Part shown: positions 1 through 8,598 of the stretch, piece by piece
How positions within the stretch are numbered: the stretch's first letter is position 1
How the letters are laid out: each line of letters opens with the position of its first letter
From: Hyphomicrobiales bacterium
Lineage (GTDB): Bacteria; Pseudomonadota; Alphaproteobacteria; Rhizobiales; Rhizobiaceae
Direction: 5' to 3'
Length of the DNA: 64,000 bases
NCBI GenBank assembly: GCA_002401155.1
Contig: NVSG01000006.1
Coordinates: 25,255 to 89,254 of the forward strand
Notes under the pieces: model-generated
Told to the model about the DNA's origin: nothing
The model's input: only the letters and a program-made list of their open reading frames with translations
Databases searched by the model: none
Position numbers and translations under genes: made by a program

Positions 1-317
1 CAGCAAGAGCCAAAGGCCTCACCGAACGCCAAGTGCTTTACGGCCATGTATTCAGAAACGCGATGCTAATCATCATCGCGGGCTTTCCTGCCGCATTTAT
101 TTCATCGTTCTTCACAGGCTCGCTATTGATCGAAACTATCTTCGCCCTCGACGGATTGGGTTTGCTTGGTTTTGAAAGCATTATCGGGCGCGACTATCCG
201 GTAGTGTTTGGCAATTTGTTCATCATGTCCCTGCTCGGTTTGGTCGTGACACTGATTTCTGATTTGACCTACACGCTGATCGATCCCCGCATCGATTTTG
301 AATCGCGAGAGGTCTGA
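1..317 (+). CDS. yejB: Peptide/oligopeptide ABC transporter permease, C-terminal part (YejB-like)
   Basis: This is the last 104 codons of an inner-membrane permease whose 5' part lies outside the window (first complete codon at position 3). The visible part has the cytoplasmic EAA-type coupling loop ([20 protein letters not shown]), a hydrophobic segment ([16 protein letters not shown]), and the C-terminal helices and short tail usual for DppB/OppB/YejB proteins. In this importer class it pairs with the second permease downstream and is powered by the double ATPase after that. Its TGA overlaps the ATG of the next gene by one base (TGATG), so translation is probably coupled. The Yej assignment (microcin C and other small peptides) rests on gene order and on the fused ATPase; a generic oligopeptide importer is the alternative. 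Confidence 0.88.
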   Translation, partial: ARAKGLTERQVLYGHVFRNAMLIIIAGFPAAFISSFFTGSLLIETIFALDGLGLLGFESIIGRDYPVVFGNLFIMSLLGLVVTLISDLTYTLIDPRIDFESREV

Positions 318-1447
318 TGCAAAGCACTTTCGAAAACCGCGGTTGGCTTTCACCGCTAAACCAGCGTCGCTGGTCAAACTTCAAAAAGAACCGTCGCGGC
401 TACTGGTCTCTGTGGATTTTCCTCGTCCTCTTCACTTTGACATTGTGCGCAGAATTTCTGGCCAATGACCGCCCGATCATCCTCTCCTTCAAGGGAGAAA
501 TTTACGCACCGGTATTTTTCGAATACTCAGAACTTGAGTTCTTAAGTGAAGAAGATGGCATTGATATCAATGCAGATTTTAAACTACCAATTTTTATGGA
601 TGCTATCAGCGAGCATGGATGGGCTATTTGGCCGCCCATACGCTACTCCTATCGCACGGTAAACAATGAAATTCCGGAACCTGCTCCCACAAAACCAAGC
701 TGGCTCTATGATAAAGAAACTCTCTGCACCAGCTATGATGAGGGCAGCGAAGACGCTGGCTGCACTATTGGCAATTGGAACTGGCTCGGCACGGACGATC
801 AGGGCCGTGACGTGCTGGCACGGGTCATATACGGCTTCCGCATCTCTGTCCTGTTCGGCCTGATCCTCACAGCAGCATCCGCTGTAGTGGGCGTAACTTC
901 CGGCGCGATACAAGGCTATTTCGGCGGCTGGGTAGATTTGATTTTCCAACGCTTCATCGAAATTTGGTCTTCGGTTCCGGTGCTTTATCTGTTGCTAATC
1001 ATTGCCGCTGTGCTGCCTCCCGGCTTCTGGATTCTGCTCGGCATCATGCTGTTATTTTCATGGGTGAGCTTCGTTGGTGTGGTACGGGCCGAGTTCCTGC
1101 GCGCCCGAAATTTCGAATACGTCAACGCCGCACGGGCGCTAGGTGTCGGCAATGCGACGATCATCTATCGCCATCTTTTGCCTAATGCCATGGTCGCAAC
1201 CCTGACTTTCTTGCCCTTCATTCTGAACGGCTCGATCACCACATTAACCTCGCTTGATTTCCTCGGCTTCGGCCTTCCACCGGGTTCGGCATCGCTGGGC
1301 GAAATGTTGCAACAGGGCAAGAAAAACCTGCAAGCACCATGGCTTGGCTTCTCGGCATTCTTTGTAATTTCCACCATGCTTTCCTTGCTGATTTTCGTCG
1401 GCGAAGCCACAAGGGATGCGTTTGATCCACGCAAGACATTTAGCTGA
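317..1447 (+). CDS. yejE: Peptide ABC transporter permease YejE
   Basis: This is the 376-residue second permease of the importer. The N-terminal helix (about residues 30-48) is followed by a ~110-residue periplasmic insert, which is characteristic of YejE compared with plain OppC/DppC. Then comes the family motif WLGTDDQGRDVLARVIYG (about 156-173) and five further hydrophobic segments. The coupling loop NAARALGVGNATIIYRHLLPN lies near residues 274-294 and docks onto the ATPase. The gene starts inside the stop of yejB (TGATG) and its own TGA overlaps the ATG of yejF, so the three genes form one translationally coupled operon. Function in peptide uptake is known for the family; the substrate here is inferred. 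Confidence 0.92.
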   Translation: MQSTFENRGWLSPLNQRRWSNFKKNRRGYWSLWIFLVLFTLTLCAEFLANDRPIILSFKGEIYAPVFFEYSELEFLSEEDGIDINADFKLPIFMDAISEHGWAIWPPIRYSYRTVNNEIPEPAPTKPSWLYDKETLCTSYDEGSEDAGCTIGNWNWLGTDDQGRDVLARVIYGFRISVLFGLILTAASAVVGVTSGAIQGYFGGWVDLIFQRFIEIWSSVPVLYLLLIIAAVLPPGFWILLGIMLLFSWVSFVGVVRAEFLRARNFEYVNAARALGVGNATIIYRHLLPNAMVATLTFLPFILNGSITTLTSLDFLGFGLPPGSASLGEMLQQGKKNLQAPWLGFSAFFVISTMLSLLIFVGEATRDAFDPRKTFS

Positions 1448-3081
1448 TGAGTGATAAATCACCTCTTTTGGATATCAAGGATTTGTCCATCGCCTTCACC
1501 CAAGGCGATGAGACAAAGCTCGCGGTCGACAAGATTTCGTTCCATATCAACAAGGGCGAAACCGTAGCCCTTGTTGGTGAATCCGGTTCAGGAAAATCAA
1601 TCTCCGCCCTCTCCATTCTCAAGCTCCTGCCCTATCCGGCAGCAAGCCACCCAAGCGGCGAAATCTTTTTCAATGGTAAAAACCTGCTCGAAGCCAGCGA
1701 ACCTGAATTGCATAAAGTGCGCGGCAATCACATCACCATGATCTTTCAAGAGCCGATGACATCGCTCAATCCTCTGCACACCATCGAGCAGCAAATTGGA
1801 GAAACCCTAACCCTGCACAAGGGCATGAGCGGCACCAAAGCGCGTGAGCGCATCTTGGAGTTACTCCATCAGGTTGGCATTCGAGAACCCGAAAAACGCC
1901 TCGACGCGTACCCCCACCAATTATCCGGTGGCCAGCGCCAGCGCGTGATGATAGCCATGTCCCTTGCCAACGAGCCGGACCTGCTGATTGCCGATGAACC
2001 AACCACTGCACTCGATGTAACAGTGCAGGCCCAAATCCTCGAATTGCTCAGCAATTTGCAAAAGGAAAAGGGCCTCTCCATGCTGTTCATCACCCATGAT
2101 CTGGGTATTGTGCAGAAAATTTCCGATCGCACCTGCGTCATGCAAAACGGAAAAATCGTTGAACAAGGCCCGACGGCCGAAGTCTTTTCCAACCCGCAGC
2201 ACGAATATACCAAGCACCTGATTTCATCCGAACCATCGGGCACCCCGCCCAAGAGCGATGATAAAGCGCCAGTGGTTTTGCAAGGCAAAGATATCCGCGT
2301 CTGGTTCCCTATCAAGGCAGGTTTCATGCGGCGAACCGTGGGCCATATAAAGGCTGTCGATGGTATCGACATCCTTTTGCGGCAAGGCCAAACCCTCGGC
2401 ATCGTCGGTGAATCCGGTTCGGGAAAAACCACGTTAGGTCTGGCGCTCACCCGGCTGATTTCCTCCAAAGGCCGCATCACATTTATCGGTAAAGATATCG
2501 ACGCCTACTCCTTCAAACAGATGAAGCCACTTCGCGACCGCATGCAGGTGGTGTTTCAGGACCCCTACGGCTCTCTTTCACCGCGCATGTCGGTGGCAGA
2601 AATTGTCGCCGAAGGCCTGCGCATCCACATGCCTAATCTATCGGCCAAAGAACGTGACGAGAAAGTATGCTCTGCCCTGCTTGAAACCGGACTTGAACCC
2701 GAAACGCGCCATCGCTACCCGCACGAATTTTCCGGCGGTCAGCGTCAGCGCATGGCGATTGCTAGGGCCCTCGTGCTTGAGCCGCAATTCATCATGCTCG
2801 ATGAACCCACCTCCGCGCTTGATATGAGCGTGCAGGCGCAAGTGGTAGACCTGCTGCGCGAACTACAGATTAAGCACAACCTCGCCTATATGTTCATCAG
2901 CCACGATCTGAAAGTCGTACGAGCACTGGCCAATGAAGTCATCGTCATGCAATTGGGCAAAGTGGTTGAACAGGGGCAGGCAGATCAGATTTTCGACAAT
3001 CCGCAAACTAATTATACCAAAGCACTGATGGCTGCAGCCTTCGATCTCGAAGCCTCATCCATCGGCATTATCGAGGACTAA
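1447..3081 (+). CDS. yejF: ABC transporter ATP-binding protein with two ABC domains (YejF)
   Basis: This 544-residue protein carries two complete nucleotide-binding domains in tandem and energises the YejB/YejE importer on the cytoplasmic face. Domain 1 has Walker A GESGSGKS (44-51), signature LSGGQ (159-163) and Walker B LLIADEP (179-185). Domain 2 has GESGSGKT (321-328), FSGGQ (from about 428) and FIMLDEP. Both have the oligopeptide-type C-terminal extension seen in OppD/OppF ([24 protein letters not shown]). Fusion of the OppD- and OppF-like halves into one chain is the normal state for YejF. No essential residue is missing. A dehydrogenase gene follows after only 3 bp. Confidence 0.94.
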   Translation: MSDKSPLLDIKDLSIAFTQGDETKLAVDKISFHINKGETVALVGESGSGKSISALSILKLLPYPAASHPSGEIFFNGKNLLEASEPELHKVRGNHITMIFQEPMTSLNPLHTIEQQIGETLTLHKGMSGTKARERILELLHQVGIREPEKRLDAYPHQLSGGQRQRVMIAMSLANEPDLLIADEPTTALDVTVQAQILELLSNLQKEKGLSMLFITHDLGIVQKISDRTCVMQNGKIVEQGPTAEVFSNPQHEYTKHLISSEPSGTPPKSDDKAPVVLQGKDIRVWFPIKAGFMRRTVGHIKAVDGIDILLRQGQTLGIVGESGSGKTTLGLALTRLISSKGRITFIGKDIDAYSFKQMKPLRDRMQVVFQDPYGSLSPRMSVAEIVAEGLRIHMPNLSAKERDEKVCSALLETGLEPETRHRYPHEFSGGQRQRMAIARALVLEPQFIMLDEPTSALDMSVQAQVVDLLRELQIKHNLAYMFISHDLKVVRALANEVIVMQLGKVVEQGQADQIFDNPQTNYTKALMAAAFDLEASSIGIIED

Positions 3082-3084
3082 GCG

Positions 3085-4035
3085 ATGGATAAATCTCCAC
3101 TCCTAATGGCCATTGAATTCGATGGTTCAGTCAAAGCTGGAAATCTGGAAGCAGCGCTTGGCGGACGCAAAGTCATTGACCTCAATGAAAACCCGTCCGC
3201 CTCACTGGAAGAAATAAAATACGCACTGGTCTGGAAACCGGATGCAGAACTGTTCCGCAAACTTCCAGCGCTCGAAATTCTATTTTCTGCCGGTGCGGGC
3301 GTTGACCATATTTTTCAGGCGAGCAACATTCCCGATGTGCCCATCGTCCGCTTTGTTGATCATTCGCTAACCACTCAAATGAGTGAGTGGGTATGCCTGC
3401 AATGTCTCATGCAACTGAGGCGGCAGAGAGATTACGATAAGCTCCAGAAAGAACATCACTGGAAAGAAATCGCCCAGCCCATGGCGGCCGATATCACCGT
3501 CGGCATTATGGGACTTGGAGAACTCGGCAAAGACGCAGCATCAAAATTAGACGCCCTCGGTTTCAAAGTCGCAGGTTGGAGCAGGAGCAAAAAGACGATT
3601 GATAACGTCGATTGCTACGACAATGATGAGCTGGACATATTCCTTGCCCGCACCGATATTCTAGTGGGGCTTCTCCCCTTCACCCCGCAAACAAAAGGCA
3701 TCTACAACCGTGCCATGTTTGAAAAACTGAACCGCGATAATCTGCTTGGCGGTCCGGTATTCATCAATGCTGGACGTGGTGGTTCCCATGTGGAAACCGA
3801 CATCATCGCCTGCCTTCGCGACAAAACCCTCAGCGCAGTTTCCCTCGATGTTTTTGAAGTTGAACCATTACCGCAAGACAGCCCTTTATGGGATTTTGAA
3901 AACGCAATCCTCACGCCACATTCAGCAGCCGTGACGGATATCAACGCTATGGGCAAGCATCTCGCTCGCCAGTTGGAACGTTACGAAACGGGCCTTCCGC
4001 TCGAACATATAGTGGACCGCACCAGCGGATATTAA
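3085..4035 (+). CDS. D-isomer-specific 2-hydroxyacid dehydrogenase, GhrA-like (glyoxylate/hydroxypyruvate reductase)
   Basis: This 316-residue protein is a cytoplasmic NAD(P)H-dependent reductase of 2-oxo acids. The substrate-binding half is about residues 1-105 and the Rossmann fold follows, with GLGELG at 143-148. The catalytic set is present: Arg231 in NAGRGG, Glu in DVFEVEPLP (about 256-262), and His279 in TPHSAAV. Its length and the rather degenerate N-terminal domain fit the GhrA subgroup, which reduces glyoxylate and hydroxypyruvate. It lies 3 bp after yejF and is probably co-transcribed with the importer; the functional link is not obvious. Its 3' end overlaps the convergent NlpC/P60 gene by 4 bp. 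Confidence 0.82.
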   Translation: MDKSPLLMAIEFDGSVKAGNLEAALGGRKVIDLNENPSASLEEIKYALVWKPDAELFRKLPALEILFSAGAGVDHIFQASNIPDVPIVRFVDHSLTTQMSEWVCLQCLMQLRRQRDYDKLQKEHHWKEIAQPMAADITVGIMGLGELGKDAASKLDALGFKVAGWSRSKKTIDNVDCYDNDELDIFLARTDILVGLLPFTPQTKGIYNRAMFEKLNRDNLLGGPVFINAGRGGSHVETDIIACLRDKTLSAVSLDVFEVEPLPQDSPLWDFENAILTPHSAAVTDINAMGKHLARQLERYETGLPLEHIVDRTSGY

Positions 4036-4907
4036 GGCCGTCTATACCCAATCGGACGCTCATAAATATAAGCAATACGCTCAATCGCCTCCTTCAGCGG
4101 TTCGCTAACAACGCTCATTGTATGACCGCTCGCGTGCAACATCATTCCATCGCCCTGAGCAATTGCCGCATGGCCCCGCCAGAAGATCAAATCACCCCGT
4201 TGCAGGTTTTCAAAATTGCAGCCCGGTTCGATAACGTCTCCCAATGTGGCCGCAAGCATATCTGAATCACGCAGGGTTTTACGATCACACATCTGCATGG
4301 AAAGCTGGATAAGAGCCGAACAATCAATACCGAAACCCGATGCACCGCCCCATAGATAAGGCGTGCCGATAAACCTCTCGGCAACAGAAACGAAATCCAT
4401 TTCAAACGCATCAATTGGACATAGATGGCTGGTAATCATCGCTTCGCCCGATGAGAGCACCAGATATTTTGTCCCACGCGTTTCTGCGTCCCCGGTAACG
4501 CTCACCAGCGACCCCATCGACAGCGTTTTTGTCACTGGAAAACGCAGATCAGCATCAGGATAAACAAAGCTCCGCTGCACCTGCACCCGATGGGTGAACT
4601 CCACGACTTGATTGCTCAGGCAGGTTTCCTCAACCCATCCCACATAGCCATCGAATTCACTTTGAACCCAAGCCCATCCGTTCTGACGGTCAAAAACTTG
4701 CATGTTCTGGCCCAGAAAAAACTGCGTATCAATCCCGGTTTCCAAGTCCGGGACTCGACGCACATCAACGCAAGGTATCGAAATTTGCGCACGCGTCCCA
4801 TCAACATATTTTGCCGACGCAACCTTTCCCTCAAGCCGACGATCCGACAGCGCTTCGGAAAACGCGTTCAACCTTCTATCCATCGGGTCCAAAACAGGCA
4901 GGGTCAT
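4032..4907 (-). CDS. NlpC/P60 family cell-wall hydrolase with bacterial SH3-like domains
   Basis: This 291-residue protein probably cleaves peptidoglycan stem peptides. Two SH3b-like modules can be traced at about residues 25-95 (ends in GYVGWVEETCL) and 105-165. They precede the NlpC/P60 domain, which begins at GTPYLWGGAS (181-190). The catalytic Cys is C196 (GIDCSAL), the His is H246 (RGHAAIAQG), and a third polar position may be H258. There is no signal peptide, which is also true of several rhizobial homologues, so export is unclear; recycling of peptides in the cytoplasm is possible. It overlaps the MarR gene upstream by 4 bp (ATGA), and an M17 aminopeptidase lies just beyond, which suggests a peptide-degradation cluster. 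Confidence 0.85.
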   Translation of the reverse strand: MTLPVLDPMDRRLNAFSEALSDRRLEGKVASAKYVDGTRAQISIPCVDVRRVPDLETGIDTQFFLGQNMQVFDRQNGWAWVQSEFDGYVGWVEETCLSNQVVEFTHRVQVQRSFVYPDADLRFPVTKTLSMGSLVSVTGDAETRGTKYLVLSSGEAMITSHLCPIDAFEMDFVSVAERFIGTPYLWGGASGFGIDCSALIQLSMQMCDRKTLRDSDMLAATLGDVIEPGCNFENLQRGDLIFWRGHAAIAQGDGMMLHASGHTMSVVSEPLKEAIERIAYIYERPIGYRRP

Positions 4908-5266
4908 TCTGCCCCCTCTTTGGTCAAAATTTCACTTGAATGATCCGCAATTAAATCTGCCAGTTTTTCAAGATATAGCGATCCACCCACCGTCCGCTGC
5001 ACAATAACATTGCGACGATCTTCCGGATCGCGGCGGCGTGCCACAAGCTTCATCCGGCCCATGGTATCGAGCGCCCTTGTAATCACTGGTTTGGTAACCT
5101 GCAATTTCTCGGCCAGCCCCCGCACGGTGTGGGGAGGCGAATCCAGATAAATGGTCAATAATACGCTCATCTGGCGCGTGGTCAGATCAGGACTTTCGTC
5201 ATGGACCAGCGCCATGGACACATCGCGCCATAAATTCAAAAATTGGCCAGAATTATGCTCTACCAC
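4904..5266 (-). CDS. MarR family transcriptional regulator
   Basis: This is a 120-residue winged helix-turn-helix regulator. The core runs LTTRQMSVLLTIYL - HTVRGLAEKLQVTKPVITRAL (recognition helix about residues 55-75), then the wing LVARRRDPEDRRNVIVQRT. The DxRN-type wing motif (DPEDRRNV) is typical of MarR proteins. The start is a GTG with GGGAG close upstream (spacing about 3, tight). The protein is short for the family (usually 140-160), with short dimerisation helices. It overlaps the NlpC/P60 gene by 4 bp and so is probably in one transcription unit with it. The ligand and targets cannot be read from the sequence. Confidence 0.85.
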   Translation of the reverse strand: MVEHNSGQFLNLWRDVSMALVHDESPDLTTRQMSVLLTIYLDSPPHTVRGLAEKLQVTKPVITRALDTMGRMKLVARRRDPEDRRNVIVQRTVGGSLYLEKLADLIADHSSEILTKEGAE

Positions 5267-5336
5267 GAACTCCCACCCGAATAATTCGTTTCGTATCCGT
5301 TATAGATTAGCCTGATTATCCCAGAACAATCAAGCA

Positions 5337-6719
5337 TTATGGTCTGGTCTGGCCATATCGCTTTTCAATGACGGCAAATAATGCACGAATGCCTTGCGCT
5401 TCCCCGCCCACATTTGCCCATGGCTTAGCGGTGGGAACCCAACCGAAAACATCCAGATGGACCCATGATTTCGCATTCTCCACAAACCGCGAAAGGAACA
5501 ATGCCGCCGTAATCGAACCGGCAAACCCTCCGGCTGAAATATGATTCACATCAGCAATTTTTGACGACAGCATAGATTGATATTGCGGCCAAAGCGGCAT
5601 CCGCCATAAAGGATCGAACTGCTCAACCGAAGCCTGAGCCAATTCATCAGCAAGAGCATCATCATCGCTATAGAACGGCGGCAAATCCGGGCCAAGTGCC
5701 ACGCGCGCAGCGCCGGTGAGCGTTGCCATATCCACCATCAAATCCGGCTTCTCCTCATCCCCAAGCGCCAGCGCATCGCCCAGCACCAAACGCCCCTCGG
5801 CATCCGTATTACCGATCTCCACAGTGATCCCTTTACGGCTAGGCAGGATATCACCGGGACGAAAGGCATTGCCAGAAATTGAATTTTCCACCGCCGGAAT
5901 AAGCACACGCAATCGAACTTTCAGTTTCGCTGCCATGATCATTTGCGCCAGCGCCAGCACATTGGCAGCACCGCCCATATCTTTCTTCATCAATGCCATA
6001 GAGCCGCCCGGCTTGATGTTCAGTCCACCCGTGTCAAAAATAACACCTTTGCCAACCAGTGTGACTTTCGGCGCTTTGGCATTTCCCCATTTCATATCAA
6101 TCAGCCGCGGCGCATCCACGCTCGCCCGCCCCACCGCATGGATCATCGGGAAATTCTTCTTCAACAAATCATCGCCCTTGATCACGGAAATCTTGGCCGA
6201 ATGATCCCGTGCCAGCTTGCGCGCAGCCCGCTCCAGCGCATCAGGCCCCATATCATTGGCCGGCGTATTAATCAGATCACGTGCGAGATAGCTGGCTTCA
6301 CCTTGACGAATCAGTGCCTCGCGATCCACACTATTTTTCAGAATAAGTTCGGCTTTTTTGGTCCCATCCTCCTTATAACGATCAAAACGATAGGCACCGA
6401 GAACCCAGCCAAGAGCCGCCAATGCTTCATTCTCCTGCTCGTCTTCAAACCGATATTGACCGGGCGGCAATTGCTTCGCCAGCTTACCCGTATCAAAGGG
6501 AGTGCCCCTTTCACCAAGACCAAAGAGAACGCCGGATAATTTACCTGAAACATCCGGAAGCAAACAAATCTCCCCTTTTTTGGCATCAAATCCGCATGCC
6601 TTCGCCCAAGCCTTCGCTTCTGGAGAAACAACGGTGGCCAGACGTTTCAACTCCTCCGGACGCAATCGCCAAACCGGAATCCCACCACTTTTCTTAGTGC
6701 TGATTGCCAACCCATTCAT
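5337..6719 (-). CDS. M17 leucyl aminopeptidase family protein
   Basis: This 460-residue metallo-aminopeptidase removes N-terminal residues from peptides in the cytoplasm. The catalytic C-terminal half contains GKGVIFDTGG, a KKDMGGAA segment and the signature NTDAEGRL, giving the Lys/Asp/Asp/Asp/Glu metal ligands and the catalytic Lys and Arg of M17. The N-terminal half is divergent, as usual in the alphaproteobacterial subgroup. I chose the ATG at 6719, which has GGAG 8 bases upstream; an in-frame TTG at 6743 would add eight residues. It lies 70 bp upstream of the marR gene on the same strand, and the trio may form one operon for peptide turnover. Confidence 0.9.
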   Translation of the reverse strand: MNGLAISTKKSGGIPVWRLRPEELKRLATVVSPEAKAWAKACGFDAKKGEICLLPDVSGKLSGVLFGLGERGTPFDTGKLAKQLPPGQYRFEDEQENEALAALGWVLGAYRFDRYKEDGTKKAELILKNSVDREALIRQGEASYLARDLINTPANDMGPDALERAARKLARDHSAKISVIKGDDLLKKNFPMIHAVGRASVDAPRLIDMKWGNAKAPKVTLVGKGVIFDTGGLNIKPGGSMALMKKDMGGAANVLALAQMIMAAKLKVRLRVLIPAVENSISGNAFRPGDILPSRKGITVEIGNTDAEGRLVLGDALALGDEEKPDLMVDMATLTGAARVALGPDLPPFYSDDDALADELAQASVEQFDPLWRMPLWPQYQSMLSSKIADVNHISAGGFAGSITAALFLSRFVENAKSWVHLDVFGWVPTAKPWANVGGEAQGIRALFAVIEKRYGQTRP

Positions 6720-6748
6720 TCTCGCTTCTCCATTCCGACTCAAGCTTT

Positions 6749-6770
6749 GTTAACCATCCGTTAGGGTTAA
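6749..6770. promoter_or_regulatory. Inverted repeat and CtrA-like half-site upstream of tadD
   Basis: GTTAACC at 6749-6755 and GGTTAAC in 6765-6771 form a 7-bp inverted repeat in the short divergent region between the aminopeptidase and tadD. The left part reads TTAA-N7-TTAG, one base away from the CtrA consensus TTAA-N7-TTAA. A role in controlling tadD is inferred; the match alone is weak. Confidence 0.3.
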
Positions 6771-6838
6771 CAGATTATTGATTTGAGTAAGAGTCCTCAC
6801 CTGATTTGCAGGCAAATTCGAACATGGGTATCGGAATA

Positions 6839-7630
6839 ATGAACACCAAATTTCAGGGTTCCAAATTATTTACAGCATTGACGCTAACAGCAAGTCTGTT
6901 GCTTTCTGCCTGTGCAACCGACCCCAACCATACCGGGTCTGTCAGACGTGGCGGCAAATCTCTTAATCAAATGAGCGTTTCTGAGCTTGGCGGCGCTATC
7001 CGTCAATTAGGCAATCGATACACCAAACACCCAAAAGACAAACAGGCAGGCCTGAGCTATGCCAGCGCCCTGCGCATGGTTGGCCGCGACGAACAAGCGT
7101 TGGCCGTTATGCAGCAAGTGGTAATTTTCCACTCGAAAGATAATCAAGTCCTTTCAGCTTACGGCAAGGCATTGGCCTCCAGCGGCGACCTGCCCAAAGC
7201 ACTCAGCGTTATTGAACGCGCCCAGCGTCCCGATCACCCGGATTGGAAGTTGTTCTCCGCCCACGGTGCCATTTTAGATCAGCTTGGTCGTCCAAAACAG
7301 GCCCGTCAGATGTACAGAAAAGCCCTCGACATTATGCCGGGTGAGCCTTCCGTTCTTTCAAATCTGGGCATGTCATATCTTCTGGCAGGAGATTCCAGAT
7401 CCGCAGAAACCTATCTTAGAAAAGCAATCAGCAAACCCGGCGCCGATAGTCGTGTGCGTCAGAACCTTGCTTTGGTCGTGGGACTTCAAGGCCGCTTCAA
7501 AGAAGCTGAAATCATCGCACGCGGTGAATTATCACAAGAAGATGCCCAGCAAAACATCGCCTATTTGCGCAAAATGCTTTCCCAACAAAATGCATGGTCG
7601 AAGCTTAAGAAGTCTGACAAAAAGACCTAG
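6839..7630 (+). CDS. tadD: TPR-repeat lipoprotein of the Tad pilus system (TadD-like)
   Basis: This 263-residue outer-membrane-type lipoprotein is probably a pilotin or assembly factor of the Tad/Flp pilus. The start at 6839 gives a signal peptide with lipobox LLSAC and the mature protein beginning at the Cys of CATDPNHTG. Upstream in-frame TTG 6806 and ATG 6824 are less likely. About three to five tetratricopeptide repeats follow, the clearest being KALSVIERAQRPDHPDWKL, AILDQLGRPKQARQMYRKAL and SNLGMSYLLAGDSRSAETYL. In Rhizobiales tadD lies at the edge of the pilus locus, as here; the minus-strand cpa/tad genes begin 1 kb away. Confidence in TPR lipoprotein is high; the tadD name rests on context. 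Confidence 0.8.
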   Translation: MNTKFQGSKLFTALTLTASLLLSACATDPNHTGSVRRGGKSLNQMSVSELGGAIRQLGNRYTKHPKDKQAGLSYASALRMVGRDEQALAVMQQVVIFHSKDNQVLSAYGKALASSGDLPKALSVIERAQRPDHPDWKLFSAHGAILDQLGRPKQARQMYRKALDIMPGEPSVLSNLGMSYLLAGDSRSAETYLRKAISKPGADSRVRQNLALVVGLQGRFKEAEIIARGELSQEDAQQNIAYLRKMLSQQNAWSKLKKSDKKT

Positions 7631-7694
7631 AATACTTTTCAAAACCGCATGACATCATCAGCTTTTGCCAACACCCGATAAATCTGCAAATATC

Positions 7695-7716
7695 AAATTT
7701 CGACATCGAAATTTTT
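7695..7716 (+). terminator. AT-rich hairpin with T-tract after tadD
   Basis: AAATTTCG (7695-7702) pairs perfectly with CGAAATTT (7707-7714) around a 4-base loop, and five T residues follow from 7712. It sits 65 bp past the tadD stop and 17 bp before the next start. It may be a weak intrinsic terminator, or a palindromic operator for the next gene. Confidence 0.4.
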
Positions 7717-7732
7717 AAATAGCAGGTTAGTT

Positions 7733-8461
7733 ATGCGTAAAACTCTCGTTTTCTTTCAAGCACTCCTATGGGTTTTTGTAGCTTTTTCTTTTGCTCAGGC
7801 TGCAAGCGACCTGGATACCAAAGTTGAAGCTGAATTTTGCTCGATGTTAGAGAAAAAGCCCAAATTTGCCGCTGTAAACCAGTTCGCCACCCAAAATGGC
7901 AGCTCAGTTGAACAACTGTTTTTGGATGCAACTTGCCCAAATAATTCAAAAATCGTGGAAATAAAAGACCTAAAAACTGTCTTCCCATTGATATGGATTG
8001 CGGGAGATCCCGAAAACAACATGATATTTTTCGAGCAATTGGTGGTCTATTTTGAGCTGGCGAAAAAGCTCGATGCCTATCGCAACATTATGAACCGGAA
8101 AGATTCAGCAGGCAGGACAACACTGGATATCGTTGAAGAGCAAATCGTTGCTGTTATCAAGGAAGGTACCAACCGGGCATTGTTGAACATGCACGGCTTC
8201 ATTCGTGCCGATATGTGCTATCGGGGTGGCGTGTATTCAGTGAAGACACGCACTAAAATTTGCGATAATTATCCGACAAAAATTTATGCTTGGTGCGCCA
8301 AAACCTTTGATGCCGGCAGCTTAGGCCTTTGCCTTGGCTATCGTGGAAAAATCCCTGAAAAACTAATGATGATGCTCACAGGAAAATGCATCAAATTGAG
8401 GGATGACGAGGAAAAGCAAAAAGCTTGTCTCAAACCATTCCAATATTCAGACAAGGGTTAA
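7733..8461 (+). CDS. Secreted protein of unknown function
   Basis: I do not recognise this 242-residue protein. It has a clear Sec signal peptide (MRKTLVFFQALLWVFVAFSFAQA, cleavage after AQA) and a mature domain of about 218 residues. That domain has about eight cysteines (for example EFCSML, ATCPNN, DMCYRG, TKICDN, AWCAKT, GLCLGY, GKCIKL, KACLKP), which suggests disulfides in the periplasm or outside the cell. No membrane segment, lipobox or enzyme motif is visible. It lies between tadD and the 3' end of the cpa/tad operon. That position hints at a link to pilus biogenesis or surface contact, but this is inference from location only. Confidence 0.75.
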   Translation: MRKTLVFFQALLWVFVAFSFAQAASDLDTKVEAEFCSMLEKKPKFAAVNQFATQNGSSVEQLFLDATCPNNSKIVEIKDLKTVFPLIWIAGDPENNMIFFEQLVVYFELAKKLDAYRNIMNRKDSAGRTTLDIVEEQIVAVIKEGTNRALLNMHGFIRADMCYRGGVYSVKTRTKICDNYPTKIYAWCAKTFDAGSLGLCLGYRGKIPEKLMMMLTGKCIKLRDDEEKQKACLKPFQYSDKG

Positions 8462-8569
8462 AGCACTTTTCCACACAGACATAAGGCGGCGAAGAGCTGC
8501 CAGGCGCTAGCTGCACCGCGTATACGCAGGCCCGAGTGAAACGAGAATAACGCCGTGAGCCGAGAAACC

Positions 8570-8592
8570 AAGGGCGGGTAAAACCGCCCTTT
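8570..8592. terminator. Bidirectional terminator hairpin between convergent genes
   Basis: AAGGGCGG (8570-8577) pairs with CCGCCCTT (8584-8591) around a 6-base loop. It lies between the convergent ends of the unknown secreted-protein gene and tadC and could stop both transcripts. The T-tract is short. Confidence 0.6.
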
Positions 8593-8598
8593 CCGCAC

